Below are positions 37,881-50,715 of a DNA stretch of 60,000 nt, piece after piece. The DNA comes from Lineus longissimus (taxonomy: Eukaryota > Nemertea > Pilidiophora > Heteronemertea > Lineidae). The stretch is taken from contig NC_088315.1 in NCBI RefSeq assembly GCF_910592395.1, forward strand, positions 66,501-126,500. The letters are read 5' to 3'. The number at the start of each line of letters is the position of its first letter. Positions within the stretch are counted from its first letter, which is position 1. The notes beneath the pieces are model-generated. The model had not been told where the DNA came from and did no database searches. It saw only the letters and a program-made list of their open reading frames with translations. The translations under genes were made by a program, and so were the position numbers.

Positions 37881-40800
37881 TTCTTTGACCGTGACTGCTC
37901 ACTTCTCTAGTAAAATCACCTGCCATCCGACTTCATTTTTCAAGCAAAGTCAATTGCAGTGGGTAATAGACGGTGAGTTCATTAAGTCAGCGACGATGAA
38001 GGGACGCCTGGGTGGGAGCGAGTAACTTAATAAGTGTAATTGAGGCCGTGCTGGGACCAGCCATCAGTCTTCCGGGTCGTGACGACGGCTTCATCCGCGG
38101 TGATCACGCTGCCTACAGAGGCTGTGCTGGAACTGGCCGTACTAGCAGCCATCAGTCATCCAAGTCATGACGGCTGCACCATCCGTGGTGATCACGCCGC
38201 CTGTAAACACGTTACTGACTGGGACTGTCGGGATATCAACATTTTTGTTACCAGCTTGACCACTTCAACTTGAAAAGGAGTACCTCTAGTAATAAACAAG
38301 TAGACAACGGTTAAACTGAAATGGGAGTTGCTTGACCATATTGGAAAGACGGCTTCAAATAACACAAAGTCCTCCCTCAGAGTATCGAATGGCAGAGCTA
38401 GTTCTATTGATTGCACCGTGGAGAAACATGAGTTTTCCATTACTTTCAATTTGTTGGAGGAAGTGGCCTAATGAAGCTTCATTTCGAGTTGATCAGGATA
38501 CAGGAGTCTGTCATCAATCTATTAGCACTTAGCATTCAAAAGACATCGAAGATAGACCATGTTGGATCGACAATTAAACGTTTTCAATGAACTTTCCGTT
38601 GAGCGACTGAAATTATTAGTAGACGAAACAGCAATTAACTGTCACAAAGAAGCTAGTTGACTCACCATCAGCCCCCTGTGGAGTCAGGTTGCAGCTTTAC
38701 CCTAAATGAATGGACCATATTTCTCAAGCGATCTGTTTTATCGGTTCTCCTCTCATGCCTCGGCGATATCAATGCTCTACTGGACACCTATATCCTGATC
38801 AAATTGAAATTGGCAAAACCTTAATATTAATTCAAACTGGCCAATGCTGTACACTGCACTACTGACATGACTGAACCATTACCAGCGGAGATAAAAGATA
38901 CTCTTTCCATTTAGTATTGATACATGAGCCTTTTTCGTCAACTAGACAGATTATGTGTATCTTCTTAGAAATCAGGTTCAGCAATACCTGTTATTCAGTA
39001 GAGAAACACTTCAGAATGATTCTGGTATTGCTTTTAAAAAGGGATTGTCAACAAAACACACGAAAGAAACTAACTATCAGATTGCATGTGTGAAAATATA
39101 AAAATACAACCCATGAAAAGGCGTAGATGATCAGCCGAACAGCTGTGAACATTCCTCCAGTTACTTTGATGTTTGAGCTGGAATCAAGCAGGTAATACTC
39201 ATCCAATTGATAATGCTGTGATTAGGAGGCAGAGAGCACAGAATATGTTTGAACAACTTCTCGCTCTAATTGTATTTCTCCAGCGTAATTGTAGGGCCGA
39301 TCTTTTTACACGACTTCTTTCCCAACGGAGTCTTGTCGAAAGATATTCCCCTGCGTTAATTTGGTATACAGTTCGTTAACTGCTACTCGGTGAACACAGA
39401 TTTCTCTCAGTTTTTACCAAAGTTGATGACAATCAATGTCAATCAATACTCTTGTAATTCACTTCATTAACCTAGTTGCGACAGTTTCGAATTAATTCTA
39501 AATTTGGCTTATTTGATCTTCTACTATCGAGCTACAAAATCGTTTCTTTTATAAAGAAATTGCTTCATAGCCAAGTGGAGATACAGTTTCATTACTGCCA
39601 TCTGTACTCCATGTTTAATGTTTAAAATCAGAGAACACTTCCCAATATTTAAGATAGTTCAGGTATGACTTTGGACGAATCTGGCAGCATTCCCGTATTC
39701 GCAACACCAATCACCAAAGGATATTACTTTTCTCCATTTAAAAGATGGGCACATTATCATTTATGATCAGCTTGAGTGGTAGACTCTTTCATCACAGAAA
39801 TGAATGCGTTATCAAATCACGGCGGTTACTCAGACGTTGTCGTTGAAGGGACTTGTTCAGTGATAAAGTATGACAGGTTCTTTCTCTTGCTGAATGGGTC
39901 GTTATGGTCACGTTCCCATCAGAAGAGTGGCACGAGCCAAAACCCAGACGTTTACCAAATGTTGTGGCTTTGTTTTCTTTAGAACTTTATGGCAACCCAT
40001 ATACTATCTACTTGAAGATGATAACTTAAATCCCTTTTGAATTACTATACACAAACTGTAACAAGACCGGTGGCAAATGATGACTGTGATGTAATTGTAA
40101 AACATTTTAACGATGTCTTTAAATCTTCGTGATATATTGAACATGTTCATTTTGATATTCTCGTGAATTTTAGTGACATTTGGCAGGTTGAAGTGCTTTT
40201 TGGTATGTATGGTTTATTATGTTAAGAAAACATGTGAGATTGTTTAGTAAACAGCGTGTGTGACAGTGCTCACAGATTGATATTCGGGACTAAAGTAATC
40301 ATGAGCTTGAGTTGATCGTGGGCCAAGCTAAGATAGTAGCTGCTGGCAAGTCTATACATTGCATGTCGGAATATTCTTGGTGTGTGTGTACCAGTCCAAA
40401 TGAATGGTACAGAGAATGTGTGATTGTTCTTAGTATGGTATTACGCTGACGGGTCAAATACACCCTCTCGAGTAAGGCCAAAGCCGAGCACTTCAATCAC
40501 GGGCCTCCACTCTGTATTGCCCGGGTAAGGCCCCAATTATATTATTGAAGTAATGGAGAAGTGAGATATCACCTAGGGTAGAAATAGCACTCAAACGTAA
40601 TGGATGCATTCAATGTCAGTTCCTAAAACTAGGCGGTTACCGCCACTAATATGTATGCTATCATCATCCGTGGCTTTAGGTAAGCAGACTTCATCCTCAG
40701 CTGTTAAACACTTCCCATGCATTGACAACAGCAATGAAAGTTTCAGTCAACTGTCTAACAAAAGTGCAACAGTCCCGGCTGGGCTTGTGAGAAGCAGCCT

Positions 40801-41283
40801 GGAGTAACTAACCTTTCTTTTGTTGCTCATTGCCAGTATACTTTATTTCCAGAGCCCCAAACCTTTGTTCGCCGATCTCTAATGTAATATCCGTAGTCAT
40901 TAATATAGATCCTATTTGCAGATGGATCCATACTTATATCTATATCCATTAGCAAGGAAGAAAAAAGCACCAAAAGCAATTTAGAATCTGATGATGAAAG
41001 ATTTAGTGGGTAGACGAGATCGGCTGATCGTTTCTACCTCCCCGGGAAGGGGACGGGCAAGCGTTGTAACAGGGAAACTGTAGCGAGCTTTGTAAAGTTT
41101 GCCATCATTCCCCAGGTGGTTTCTGTAGAACAAGCATCGAACCGTCACCACCTTTTATATCCTGAGAGGAAGGAAACAGAGAAAGTGATGTCTCATTAGT
41201 TCTTCATATGGTAGCCATTTCAATGCCCTGGTGATAAATAAAGGTATAGGCCTCCTCGACAATATTACGGTATCAAAACTTAC
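37881..41283. other. Unique DNA with a small imperfect duplication
   Basis: An imperfect two-copy repeat begins GCCATCAGTC at 38060 and 38148 (offset 88 bp; each about 60 bp and ending in GGTGATCACGC(T/C)GCCT). Otherwise there is no recognisable gene. The pair TAGCCAAGTGGAGAT near 39570 also occurs near 5594, a 15-bp shared word that resembles a tRNA A-box but lacks a B-box downstream. Confidence 0.5.
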
Positions 41284-42027
41284 GGGGCCATCACATACAT
41301 GATTTATATCGACCTCAACGTGACAAAGCAAGGAGTCGTTGCCCCCATGATATTTGCACAGGATGTTCATCAAAAATATGAAGATGACATTAAATGGTAT
41401 GCTACGTTAGATACTGTCGATAATGCCATTACTATTGGCAAGATCAGTCACTCGCATCACATGATATCGACAATTACATAAATGATTCTTCGCTCCGTGT
41501 TTTTAACATGCCAGTGTGTTTTAGTCTATTGTTCAACCATTGGCAGGCCTACAACACGATGTTTCCATTGTGGGAGTAACTATATGTATCGAGTGAAATG
41601 GCCTGATATTGTCAGGATGAACCATTGGAGGCAGAATATCCAAATTCCTCACGAATTCTTCTTTTTCTAATTCAAGCCATAGCATCATAGCCGCCTGCAC
41701 TCTTTTTTTGAAAACGGTGCTACAACAATAGCTGTCTACACACTCTTGTGGCAAGTTTTCTTTCACGATACCCGAACAAGCAATGAATTATTGCCAAGGA
41801 CCACTTTCCGAATGGGAATATTGTTACAGCGAGGAGTTCCACTCCATGGTATTACGCAAATCCCGCAGAAACTTTTCCACGTCGGGGGAAATGTAAAGCA
41901 CTTCAGCAGGGACCTTGGATTGTGTATGAGTGACAATATCCTGGTGAAGGAGAATCTCTAGGGGTTTAGGCAGCACTTCTCTACGCCATCTCTCTGATGA
42001 AGGTATTGACATAGAACAATCGAACAA
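41284..42027 (-). other. Weak cluster of minus-strand exon candidates
   Basis: Three minus-strand open segments lie close together: 41824-42027 (67 codons, with VEKFLRDLRNTMEW), 41533-41766 (77 codons, with MLWLELEKEEFVRNLD) and 41284-41401. The last is 118 bp and ends ...HVCDGP at a consensus donor GTAAGT. Their amino-acid composition is protein-like and the last has a strong donor, but its acceptor (CTAACGTAG) is poor and no family is recognised. Overlapping plus frames are of similar length. This may be chance. Confidence 0.18.
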
Positions 42028-45000
42028 GAGCTCCCTCAGGGCTCAGAATTACTCATACCCTCTAAACGATGAATGGTATGTTTTACGCCCGAGGACTATC
42101 CCCTGAAAGAATGTAACATATGCTATTGTACTCCCAAGCTATCACATTCTCCGCCGAATGGAAGATAATGGTTATAAGCATAAAAACATTGATACCTGTA
42201 ACCTACCTTGGAAAAACTTACTTTTTCGATACAATTCCCTAAGCTAGACACAGAACATACTTTTAGCTTATATGACTTTTTGTTATCATTGCAGCACTTG
42301 ACCTTCCAACACCACCGCCTACCCCTTTAGAAAAGTAGCCTGGTTACCACGAAGGTGTCATCAGCTGATGTCTGGTCCCTTATCGACAGTCAAGTAACAA
42401 TCTACCAGGACTTTGTTCCAAACGATGTCACGATGGAATTTCATCATCACCAACGCCTCATTAGCTACAGAGGAAAACTGATTTTCTGACTGACTGCGCT
42501 AAATAACCGTCAGCTTGCCTTAGAACACTGACATGACAGACGCGGGCATAGTAGCGCGAAAAAATATCACTCGGATGGTCTGAGAGCATTTATCAGTTAG
42601 CCAATGAATATTAATGACGTCTATGTCTCAGTCGTTGAATGTGTTATAAGTCTCACCAGGCGATAGAGTCAAATTGGTGCGGGATCATAAGCTTGCATGT
42701 GGACCAATTAAATGCAAGGATATTTTCAATCGTATAAACCAAGTATAAACCGAGGAATAAGCCTTGATTCATCACACAAATAACCACCAACTCTCCGTTC
42801 TCTATATAATGTCACCGCCACATATACATGTTCTTGGTGTATCATCAGATTTTTAATGTTCAGCTGCCAAACATATTAATCTGCAGCGTCTTTGAACGCA
42901 ACACTGACTGATTAGGACGCTGCCGGTGAAGCTATTTATGACCTGATCGTGACGAGATAAACATGGCTCGAAGACTGTCATAGGTTGTGAAGTGACATCT
43001 TGCACGAAAAGAAGTTGGTTACCAGATTGAAAAATGTCCCATCTGAATACAGATTTTACTGCTCATGAAAAGTAAGGAATATAAACCAAGTGAAATAAAA
43101 GTCGCAGAAAGTGCTTTCCTGAAACAGATGACGTGCAATCGAGTTGAGCATCCGCTGGAAAGAAGCATTTTCCGCTCTGGACTTAACGATCAGAACTTTG
43201 AAATATAGCCTCGAGTGCAGACTCAGCAAACCACACTCAACTTCCCCCAGGAAACCCCGATACTAATAAGACCTACGTAGTGCATCCTCAACTTATGACA
43301 ACACCGGTCCAACTCTCATTTCCAATGAAAGTGTGTTGTGAAGACCTCAGCTTGCTCTAGTACAAGCTCATTAAACCGTGCGGAATGGCAATCCAGTCAA
43401 CTCAACTCTGGGCATCACAGCTGAAACGCTAGAGACCACCATGGCCATAAAAATAATGGAACGTATCTGATGGAGCACCTGCTGAAATCTGACCAACTCG
43501 TGCCTAAAATCATCAAACCAAGGAGGAACCTTCTTTTACTTTAGTCGATAGATCTAATTTGAGGAGCATCAGCAGGCACACGAATATCCCAAATTTTATA
43601 AGAAACTTCCACTTTTATTCGTTTTCCGCCTTTGGTTATTATCTCACTTTCGGTTCTGGTTGCAGCTGCTGCAGGAAGTGAATGTAACACCATTGATCCG
43701 ACTGAGTAGCGAATCCAAGCCTTTTACTAAGTCCCCCTCCGGGGTTGAACGTCCAAGTTTACAGAAGAGGGTATCGTTAAACATGTTTTTGTACAGAAAC
43801 GAGGTGAAGGTGATAGCGCACTGACAAGGCAAATGAAAGGCCAAAACGCCAACAACAATTTTGAAAAATATCATCCCTCCCTCCCTCCCTTCCTCACTAT
43901 CCCTTCCCTTTTCTACCCTAACTGCTGTGACTGTCCGGATGCCCACGAGCCAGAACGGTAAAGGAACCTCATGAGACATGCGCTGCCATTATGACAGAGG
44001 TGTGGCCTCTCTCTGTACGAGCTAGGGCGGCCATCCTGTCCTAGCTTCTTCCTGGAGAGGATGAATCAACAATATTGTCTTCTTATCTTCCATCTTGGGA
44101 TGGTGTAATGAGTTATTCCCCTTCCCCTCTTTAGCCATTCATAGCTTCCCTCTGGAACGAGATGGGAGAGATATACCTTGGTGACAATCATATGATGAGG
44201 TATACGTCCAGAAAAAAAATTGTTATTCCTCCTCAGGTGAAGGATGGCGAAGACAAAAAACAACTCGGTCTGAACTCTGACTTGCAGTAATCACTCACTT
44301 GTCTGGGACGGACGAATTCACTGAGCAAATAGTCCAGCCCACTACAGTCCACAACGGTCAAGCTACTTCAACTCATTTTTCGTTTCTTTTCAGAGTGTGT
44401 TCCACATCCGCTGAGTGTTTCACTAAAGAATGGCTACCGCCTGTCAAATAACATTCTAATCACGCACCACACCATCAAGCTTTTCATCAAACCATTCTCA
44501 ATGCGTATGTTGAACACAATTTCCGTCCCACGCGACCTCTCACTCGGCTTGAATGCTGTCATAACCCCAAGTGACACACCAATATCGGGTAAATTGGCCA
44601 TCGATACACGTAAGGCTACCATAGTATGCTATAGCATTTGCTCATTTAAGCAAGTCCCTATTAATATAACTGTAATCAATGGGTATAGACTAGTTCTATA
44701 TTGGTGTAGGTTGGTGGTCATCTTGAATGTGCCAGCTGAACACGCAGTGGACACAATGGCCAACTGATTGACCAGTGATTTGTTGATCAGAGTAATGAAG
44801 ATCAACAAGGTCACCAAGTGAATGATGAAGCAAGAAGGAAGATAACTTCTACCTTCGTGTCATGGATGAATGAATGATGGGTGCTGTCACGCACCAATAC
44901 TATGTAATGGTTCAACATTCGGGTTTGGCCGTTGATTAAACTTTTGGCGACTGACCAGACCAGTTGGTGTTTTCATTGTGAAATCACCAAAAAGGCCAGT

Positions 45001-45834
45001 GGCCATTTTCATTCCAATGGCCGTAGTCTAACGTTACAAGATATAAATCCTCTTGAGAATAATCGCATTTTCACTCCGTATTGTTCCTTTCTGCGAACAG
45101 AAGATCACGTGTTATAACGATATTCGAAGTTAGGACACCATTAAAGGTTTATTAACGCCTTTCACAATTCCACTCGGACGTCCACAAAAAAATGTCCAGC
45201 CTGAGTTCGAGCTAAGATTATACGTTTTCGGCTTGAACCATTTTTTAACCACAGGTCGTCAAGACAATGCGTATTATGTCACCTAATGGAAGTTCAATTA
45301 CTCTAATTCAACCATTCATTATTACAACCCCACCCCATGGCTCCTTCCTTTGGAGTTCCATTCACGGCGTCCACAGCAGGAGCCAAAACAAAGAAGAGTC
45401 ACTTCGATTTCAGTCTCAGCATAACGATTTTGTGCGCATCACGACCATTCTAAACGATGCTGTGCGAATCAAAGATGGGTATTAGGCAGCTTTCCTTTGG
45501 CTAGAGTTTCTTTCAATAGCTGAACATTGGGCAAAATCAATTCTGTTCCGAGATAAAGCCGCAGCATGAATCTACTGCTTGCTTTATGGAATAGTTTTTT
45601 CAATGGATATTGATACGCGCAAGCATACCTCAAAACACCATGAATTTTATCTCAAATCTCATGTTCGCCTGAAGCAGTTATCTTGCATTTTGTTGGCGAT
45701 CTAATGCAAGATTTGCCAGAGTATCATTCAGATTCATCCCGTCTTTTTCCCTGTCAAGACGACTCCCCTTTGATTCAATTCCTAATTTAAATTCCATGCA
45801 AGTTTTGTGATTTCCGTCTCAGCTCGTTTCGACT
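42028..45834. other. Unique DNA, no supported gene
   Basis: The longest open frame (minus 43644-43979, 111 codons) includes a (CCCT)n-type simple repeat at about 43873-43892 and has no family signature. No RNA gene was recognised. Confidence 0.5.
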
Positions 45835-46266
45835 TTAAGATATGTCGACGATTGGATCGGAGCAAAAACATGACTCTTTGAAATTGGATCGCGGTTGTTT
45901 GTTGGGCTGGCTTAGAATGGAGAAGGTAGGGTCACCGTCACATTCTTGACTGACATTGACATCTTGCATGTAAAGTTGATTAGCCAATATATGACTTGCA
46001 TCAAGTCGTGGCTTTCTTGCCAAAGCTCTTACTGCGTAGCATCTCATGGTAACTGACGGATATATGTTTGCTTTCTCATCAATTTCAAACGTCTTTCTTT
46101 GGTTGTGTTTCCACCAAAATACATGTGTCGCTACGATAACAACGGTCATTAGATATGCAACGGCTAGATTTGTAGCGCCGTAAAGAACACCTTTAAGGCA
46201 TTCGATGAATATTAACCTGCTTTTCTGACATTGGCAATAAAGCAACTTAAAGCTAGCAATGAACAT
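45835..46266 (-). CDS. Possible single-pass membrane protein C-terminal exon, unknown
   Basis: A minus-strand frame of 143 codons is the longest in non-repeat DNA. It contains a plausible transmembrane helix at about residues 31-52 (LAVAYLMTVVIVATHVFWW), immediately followed by a basic stop-transfer-like KHNQRK and an about 90-residue hydrophilic tail ending in a stop. Possible acceptors are AGAAAAGCAG before GTTAATATT, or AAATCTAG before CCGTTGC. It could be the last exon of a type I membrane protein. I recognise no family, no AATAAA lies close downstream, and one frame of this length is expected by chance in a window this size. Confidence is low. The edges given are those of the open frame, not proven exon ends. 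Confidence 0.22.
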   Translation of the reverse strand: MFIASFKLLYCQCQKSRLIFIECLKGVLYGATNLAVAYLMTVVIVATHVFWWKHNQRKTFEIDEKANIYPSVTMRCYAVRALARKPRLDASHILANQLYMQDVNVSQECDGDPTFSILSQPNKQPRSNFKESCFCSDPIVDIS

Positions 46267-46400
46267 ACGTGCAATTCACTGATGCCAATGGCGGCCTTCT
46301 TGACTAGCCATAACTTAGCGGCCTCAAACTGAACTAACCAGATGACTCTTCCTTCAGCGAAAGGCATAACTTTGCATTGAATGGAACCATGCCATTGCAT

Positions 46401-49400
46401 TAGTAGATATCAACCTGAGGTTTGGAAACTTTCAACTTGTAGATGCATCAAACCTTTAACACCGTCGATCCAATCAGCCAAGCATCGTCAAAGTGCGCAA
46501 CGCTGAACCAGCTGTTTTCAAAATCTAATCTAATTTTCCAAGAAAACTTTCGATTCATGATTGAGTATAAGGATTGATTTAAAAAGATAGGAAAACATAA
46601 TACTATCTTCAGATCCGGCTGACTTCATCAATTTCATAAGAAATTTAATTAAACCAGGCTGGCGATAACATTCTAATTGAACACTGTGGGATCTAAAATG
46701 AACGTCCAGTGATGCATGCTACTAGAGATTGAATTGATGTCATATTTGACATGATGTATGGATCCGGCTTCTAGAGCAACGACTTCCTAAAAAGGGTCTC
46801 CAAAAATAGCCGATTGGAGACCGTTGATGGCATCTCATGATCGCCTGCTGTTTGACGCGAGAGAAAGTTTCTAGTAAATTACATGTAGAGTCATACGGCC
46901 AGTCGATGGTCGTATTGTAGAGCAGTCGAAATATAGTTCGTCAATGAAGGTATTCATTAACAAGGCACCTTGCTTTTATGCGCTCGTGATAAAGACACCG
47001 CGCCAAGTAAAAACAATGGACAATCACTGTATGCACAGCAAGTTCCCATCGTATGCGGATTTTTTCCTGCTGTACCTGATTTACATTAACAACATTATCA
47101 ACACACCGTTTCATCGCCATTCGCAGACAGTCTTAATGAGTTAGATAGCGCTATAGGGATTGACTATACGACAGCTGCCTCAATATTCAGGTGGAAACTG
47201 TCCCAAAGGTCTGCCATGTAATGTGTTTGCCGCCAACAGCAGCTTCCAACATATATGTCACTATTAAATCCCAATGTTGGTAATGATTAACACAAAGGGA
47301 GCATTGGAAGGAGTGGAAGGAGGGGAAAGTTCAATATGTTTTCTACGACGTAACTATCTTACTGGGGACGCTCAAGTTAACCAGTGTTATAAATGTCTGT
47401 TGCGAGCATTGGACAGGCGGCCCGAACCGCCGGCCAGCGTCGACCAATAGGCATATGGTTCACACCCAGCAGTCGGCTTGAGACGTAACAGGTTTTTTTG
47501 CCTTACTCGCCTTACACAACGTAGGTGTCCACATGGGTCCCGGTAAGGAACACACAGGTTCAACTCATATGATTCAAACCAGTTTCAGGATCAATTGCTG
47601 GCATTTGTCTATAACGCTTATTAAGAAACTGAACCCTGCACTGTAAGCCTATCCCATCTTCTGTCCTGTTTGCCAGCCTCATATACTATTCTCGGGTGCA
47701 ATTCGAAAGATATTAACGCAGGCAGGTGGCCAGAGAAGCGATTATTACATATAAACACCTTTATGACAGCCTTAACGGCCAAGTGAGTACACACAGCCAG
47801 CAAATACGGCTATTTACTCGACCATCGGTCACACTACTCACACGTTATTTGCCTTTATGAGCGGGATACAAAGAGAATTTGCTTTGATTCAGGTAATGGA
47901 AGGGAATGGCGGTTGTGGTCAGCTGAGTTAATGAGCATGTGGCAGGGCATGTTGAGTACAGATACAGACCTATCAACAGGTGGCCAACTCCGAGGAAGTA
48001 GAACCAGTTTCACACGCGACCACAGTTAAGAATGACGTGCGTTGTGACGTTATGCATTGTAAGGTTGAGCCTTCGGCAGGGAATTGGCATATTGAAGCTG
48101 GCAGCAACAATCTAACACAAAAAAATAACTCAGTTACGAAATCAAAGTATCGGTTTTTCGTCTCCGATGAGACAAGTTCGAACGATAATCGAGAGGAACA
48201 TCGCATGAGATTTAAATCATGATTTGATGAGCATACAACAGGCAAGCGGTGAATTAACATGCAACCACAAGATGTCTTTTTGTTTTGGTAAGACATAATT
48301 AGTTTTTGATCACGAACTGTTAAAAAATATGACATATGTTATTCTGCTATTCTTTGGGGTTTTGAATGGATTTGCACTGGGTTAGAGAGAACACATCAAA
48401 GCTTTATACATCGAAAGAAAGAAGGGGTTTGCTTATTTTGCTTATCAGGCTTTGACACCAAATCTCAATAATTCGCTCTCATTTCACCTTATCACATTTC
48501 AGAGGCAACATGTTTTACAAGGAAAGAAAGACCACGCAATTTTTATTTTGGAAGCAGACGTCAATCCTTGGCTCTGTTATAACAGTTTAAGACGGTGCAT
48601 TCCGATGTGACGGAAGGGAAAAGTGTTTGAAATAAAAAATCAGAAGGAGCAGTTCACAAAAGCATTGGGCTATTGAAAAGCTCAAGTTGTCCATTGTCTA
48701 TATCGCACATTAATTTCACCATAACATATTACATACATTCACGCATGTATTTTTGGTAACGAGTGCCGACCCAATTAATGAATAATCAAAACAACAAAAC
48801 ACAAAGGGAGGCATCGTTACAACGTAATTAGCAGAGTATTGAGTTTCTCTTCGCTTGACTGGCATGTTTACCTCAAACAAAAGCCTCTTGCGGACTTTAA
48901 CAAAGAATCGTCCTTGAGTATATAGCATTTAATTTGGGCCAAGTCGTTATGAAGTGGATTGATTAGTTTGTCTTGCACTTGAAGCGGGGAGAGGGAGAGG
49001 ATGACTCAGTGATAATATCTCTCCAACCAAGTGTTAGTAAAATATCGATAAAGAGGCCATTCTGTTTGTGACTATCATTTTGAGAAGAGTGAATCTAGAT
49101 CCACACTGCTGGTGCCAGTGCTGACAATTATCAGGCCAGAAAGTAAAAAGTCAATTTTAATATAAGTTACTCAAAATATACTTGGTTCAGTAAATGACGT
49201 GATAATGGTGTATGTGTTGATCATACTATCAAGTGACATTTAATCCAGTTTCCCTGGGAATCCGAGGAAGTTTACTACTCGGAGGTGTATAGTATTAAAC
49301 CGATCTAACACAATAACATCGGGTGGGAGGGAGCATTACCCCGGGGCTAGAATCAATTAATCGATTGGTTTTGTATGTTTCTTACAGAAAATGCCGTGTG

Positions 49401-50099
49401 CAGGTCAACCGATGACAATTTGATTGTTTTTTAAAAGAAGCATTGTCGCATACTTTTAGTAACGGCATACGTCAACAGAGATATGCGAAACCCAAGACCT
49501 ATTTTAAATCAAAAAACAGAGTCATTTGGAGTTGTTTTACAAAGAGCATAGCTATGGCATTTGTTCGATATCGGTACTATTATCTAGCTGTCTTTCTCTT
49601 GGTATAGAATTTCCAATCACCGTACACGCAGATAGCTGTAGCTGATTTTTTCAGAGGTGCATCGTTGCAAATAAAAGAAAACTCCTCCAATCCGACTTCC
49701 ATATGGGAAATTGCAGCCTAAGGAGAAAAACTTGTCTTCTATCAACATGGTCATGGGATTAGCTAGTTCTGTCAGCCTGTCAACAATCCAACAAAAAATG
49801 CCGCCTTACTTTTCTTTAGTGATGTTTTTGCGAAGGAGGCAAATTTGAGTCCCGATATGTTAGACCGGAGAATTAAGAACTTGTTTATCTGTGGTTTCAG
49901 CGAGTAGCTCGTGTACGGGTGGTATATTTCAATACACATTTATTGCGGTATAGATTTGTCCGTGTCATATGATTGTGATTGAATTATTTTTTTTGCATTG
50001 ACCGTATTCAAGGTGTTTGTAATGAAAGTTTCTATTGGAAGGTAGTCTCAGGCTTGTCAAGGCTGAAATGAAGAAACGGCCGCAAACAAGAAAGCCTAC
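46401..50099. other. Unique DNA; would be intron 1 of the receptor gene on the minus strand
   Basis: No exon was recognised. If the GABA-B-like gene is intact, its second coding exon should start with a Cys codon in phase 0 on the minus strand, somewhere below 50099. A hand search for the expected motif (CDPG/CNPG-like after an AG) found none. Overlapping frames at 47973-48335 are of similar length on both strands and unconvincing. A short GC-rich hairpin (GGCGG, loop CCCGAA, CCGCC) lies near 47417-47432. Confidence 0.4.
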
Positions 50100-50390
50100 C
50101 TTTGTGTCATTCCATCTCATCTCTAGTTTGTAATCCTTTAGAATGTTGTCATCTGCATTAACATCCTCAAGAGCAAGTTCCCAAGCCGGCTGCACGCCTC
50201 TTCCAAGCTTCTCTTCATTCAGACCATCAGGAGTTGAAGTCATGGGAAAGAATCCCGCAATATACAAAGAATCCTTGGAATATATGCTTGCCAATGAAGT
50301 CGTCTTCTGTGAACACAGCAGAATCCAGGCTGTAATACAAGTTCGTATTATAAATCCCAGCAGAGTTGTAAAGAACGAATGTTTCGACAT
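50100..50390 (-). CDS. GABA-B-type (class C) GPCR, first coding exon (partial)
   Basis: Translation from ATG at 50388-50390 gives 97 codons before a splice donor (ACAAAG/GTAGGC), leaving phase 0. Residues about 6-30 are hydrophobic (FFTTLLGFIIRTCITAWILL), consistent with a signal peptide. Residues 41-97 match the start of the extracellular Venus-flytrap ligand-binding domain of GABA-B receptors: LYIAGFFPMT (first beta strand), GRGVQPAWELALEDVNA (first helix), a DYKLEMRWNDTK strand, and the exon end at the point where the family usually continues with Cys. The receptor would act at the plasma membrane, binding GABA or a related ligand and signalling through G proteins. Invertebrates often carry several divergent GABA-B-like genes. 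A plausible 3' acceptor (CCCTGCTTTGTAG) lies 24 bp upstream of the ATG, so the exon may extend to 50414. The remaining exons were not found. It could be a working gene with long introns or an orphan fragment. Confidence 0.7.
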
Positions 50391-50414
50391 TTTAAGTAGA
50401 CACTTCCCCCTACT
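50391..50414 (-). other. Probable 5' UTR part of the receptor exon
   Basis: On the minus strand GCACCCTGCTTTGTAG ends at 50415 with a pyrimidine-rich tract and AG. The 24 bases to the ATG would be 5' UTR. A non-coding first exon further upstream is thus likely; a candidate is at 50688-50715. Confidence 0.35.
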
Positions 50415-50687
50415 CTACAAAGCAGGGTGCACCCTTACGTCTACTTTCAACTAACAGTGTGTCATGTTCCAATACGAACGGTGTACCACTGACTCCTCCA
50501 CAACAAAAGAGTAAATCAATCTACTGAAGCGACTTCACGTTCATCTTTGCCTTGTCTCACTCCATTTATACATCAAAGTGTCCAGAAACACTCCACACTT
50601 ACGATTGCCAAGCAGCCAACACATTTTGAACTGAAAGTCCTTTGATTATGATTCACTTCTTGGACCGAGCCGACAGAATACTCTCAC

Positions 50688-50715
50688 CTTCGTTTCTTGC
50701 ATCTTCGTTCAAGAG
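50688..50715 (-). other. Candidate 28-bp internal (non-coding) exon
   Basis: On the minus strand an excellent acceptor (AAATATGTTTGCAG) is followed after 28 bases by a strong donor (GAAG/GTGAGAG). It lies about 270 bp upstream of the inferred receptor exon on the same strand, so it may be a 5' UTR exon of that gene. Very short exons are rare, and paired splice-like signals also occur by chance. Confidence 0.25.

Noticed and set aside
44299-44362. 64-bp minus-strand exon (…VVDCSGLDYLLSEF…) with donor GTGAGT
   Set aside because: The upstream acceptor region is purine-rich and no family was recognised.
47973-48335. Terminal exon with Cys-containing, integrin-like feel on the plus strand (47980-48222)
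   Set aside because: An opposite-strand frame is longer, the acceptor is weak and the resemblance is too slight.
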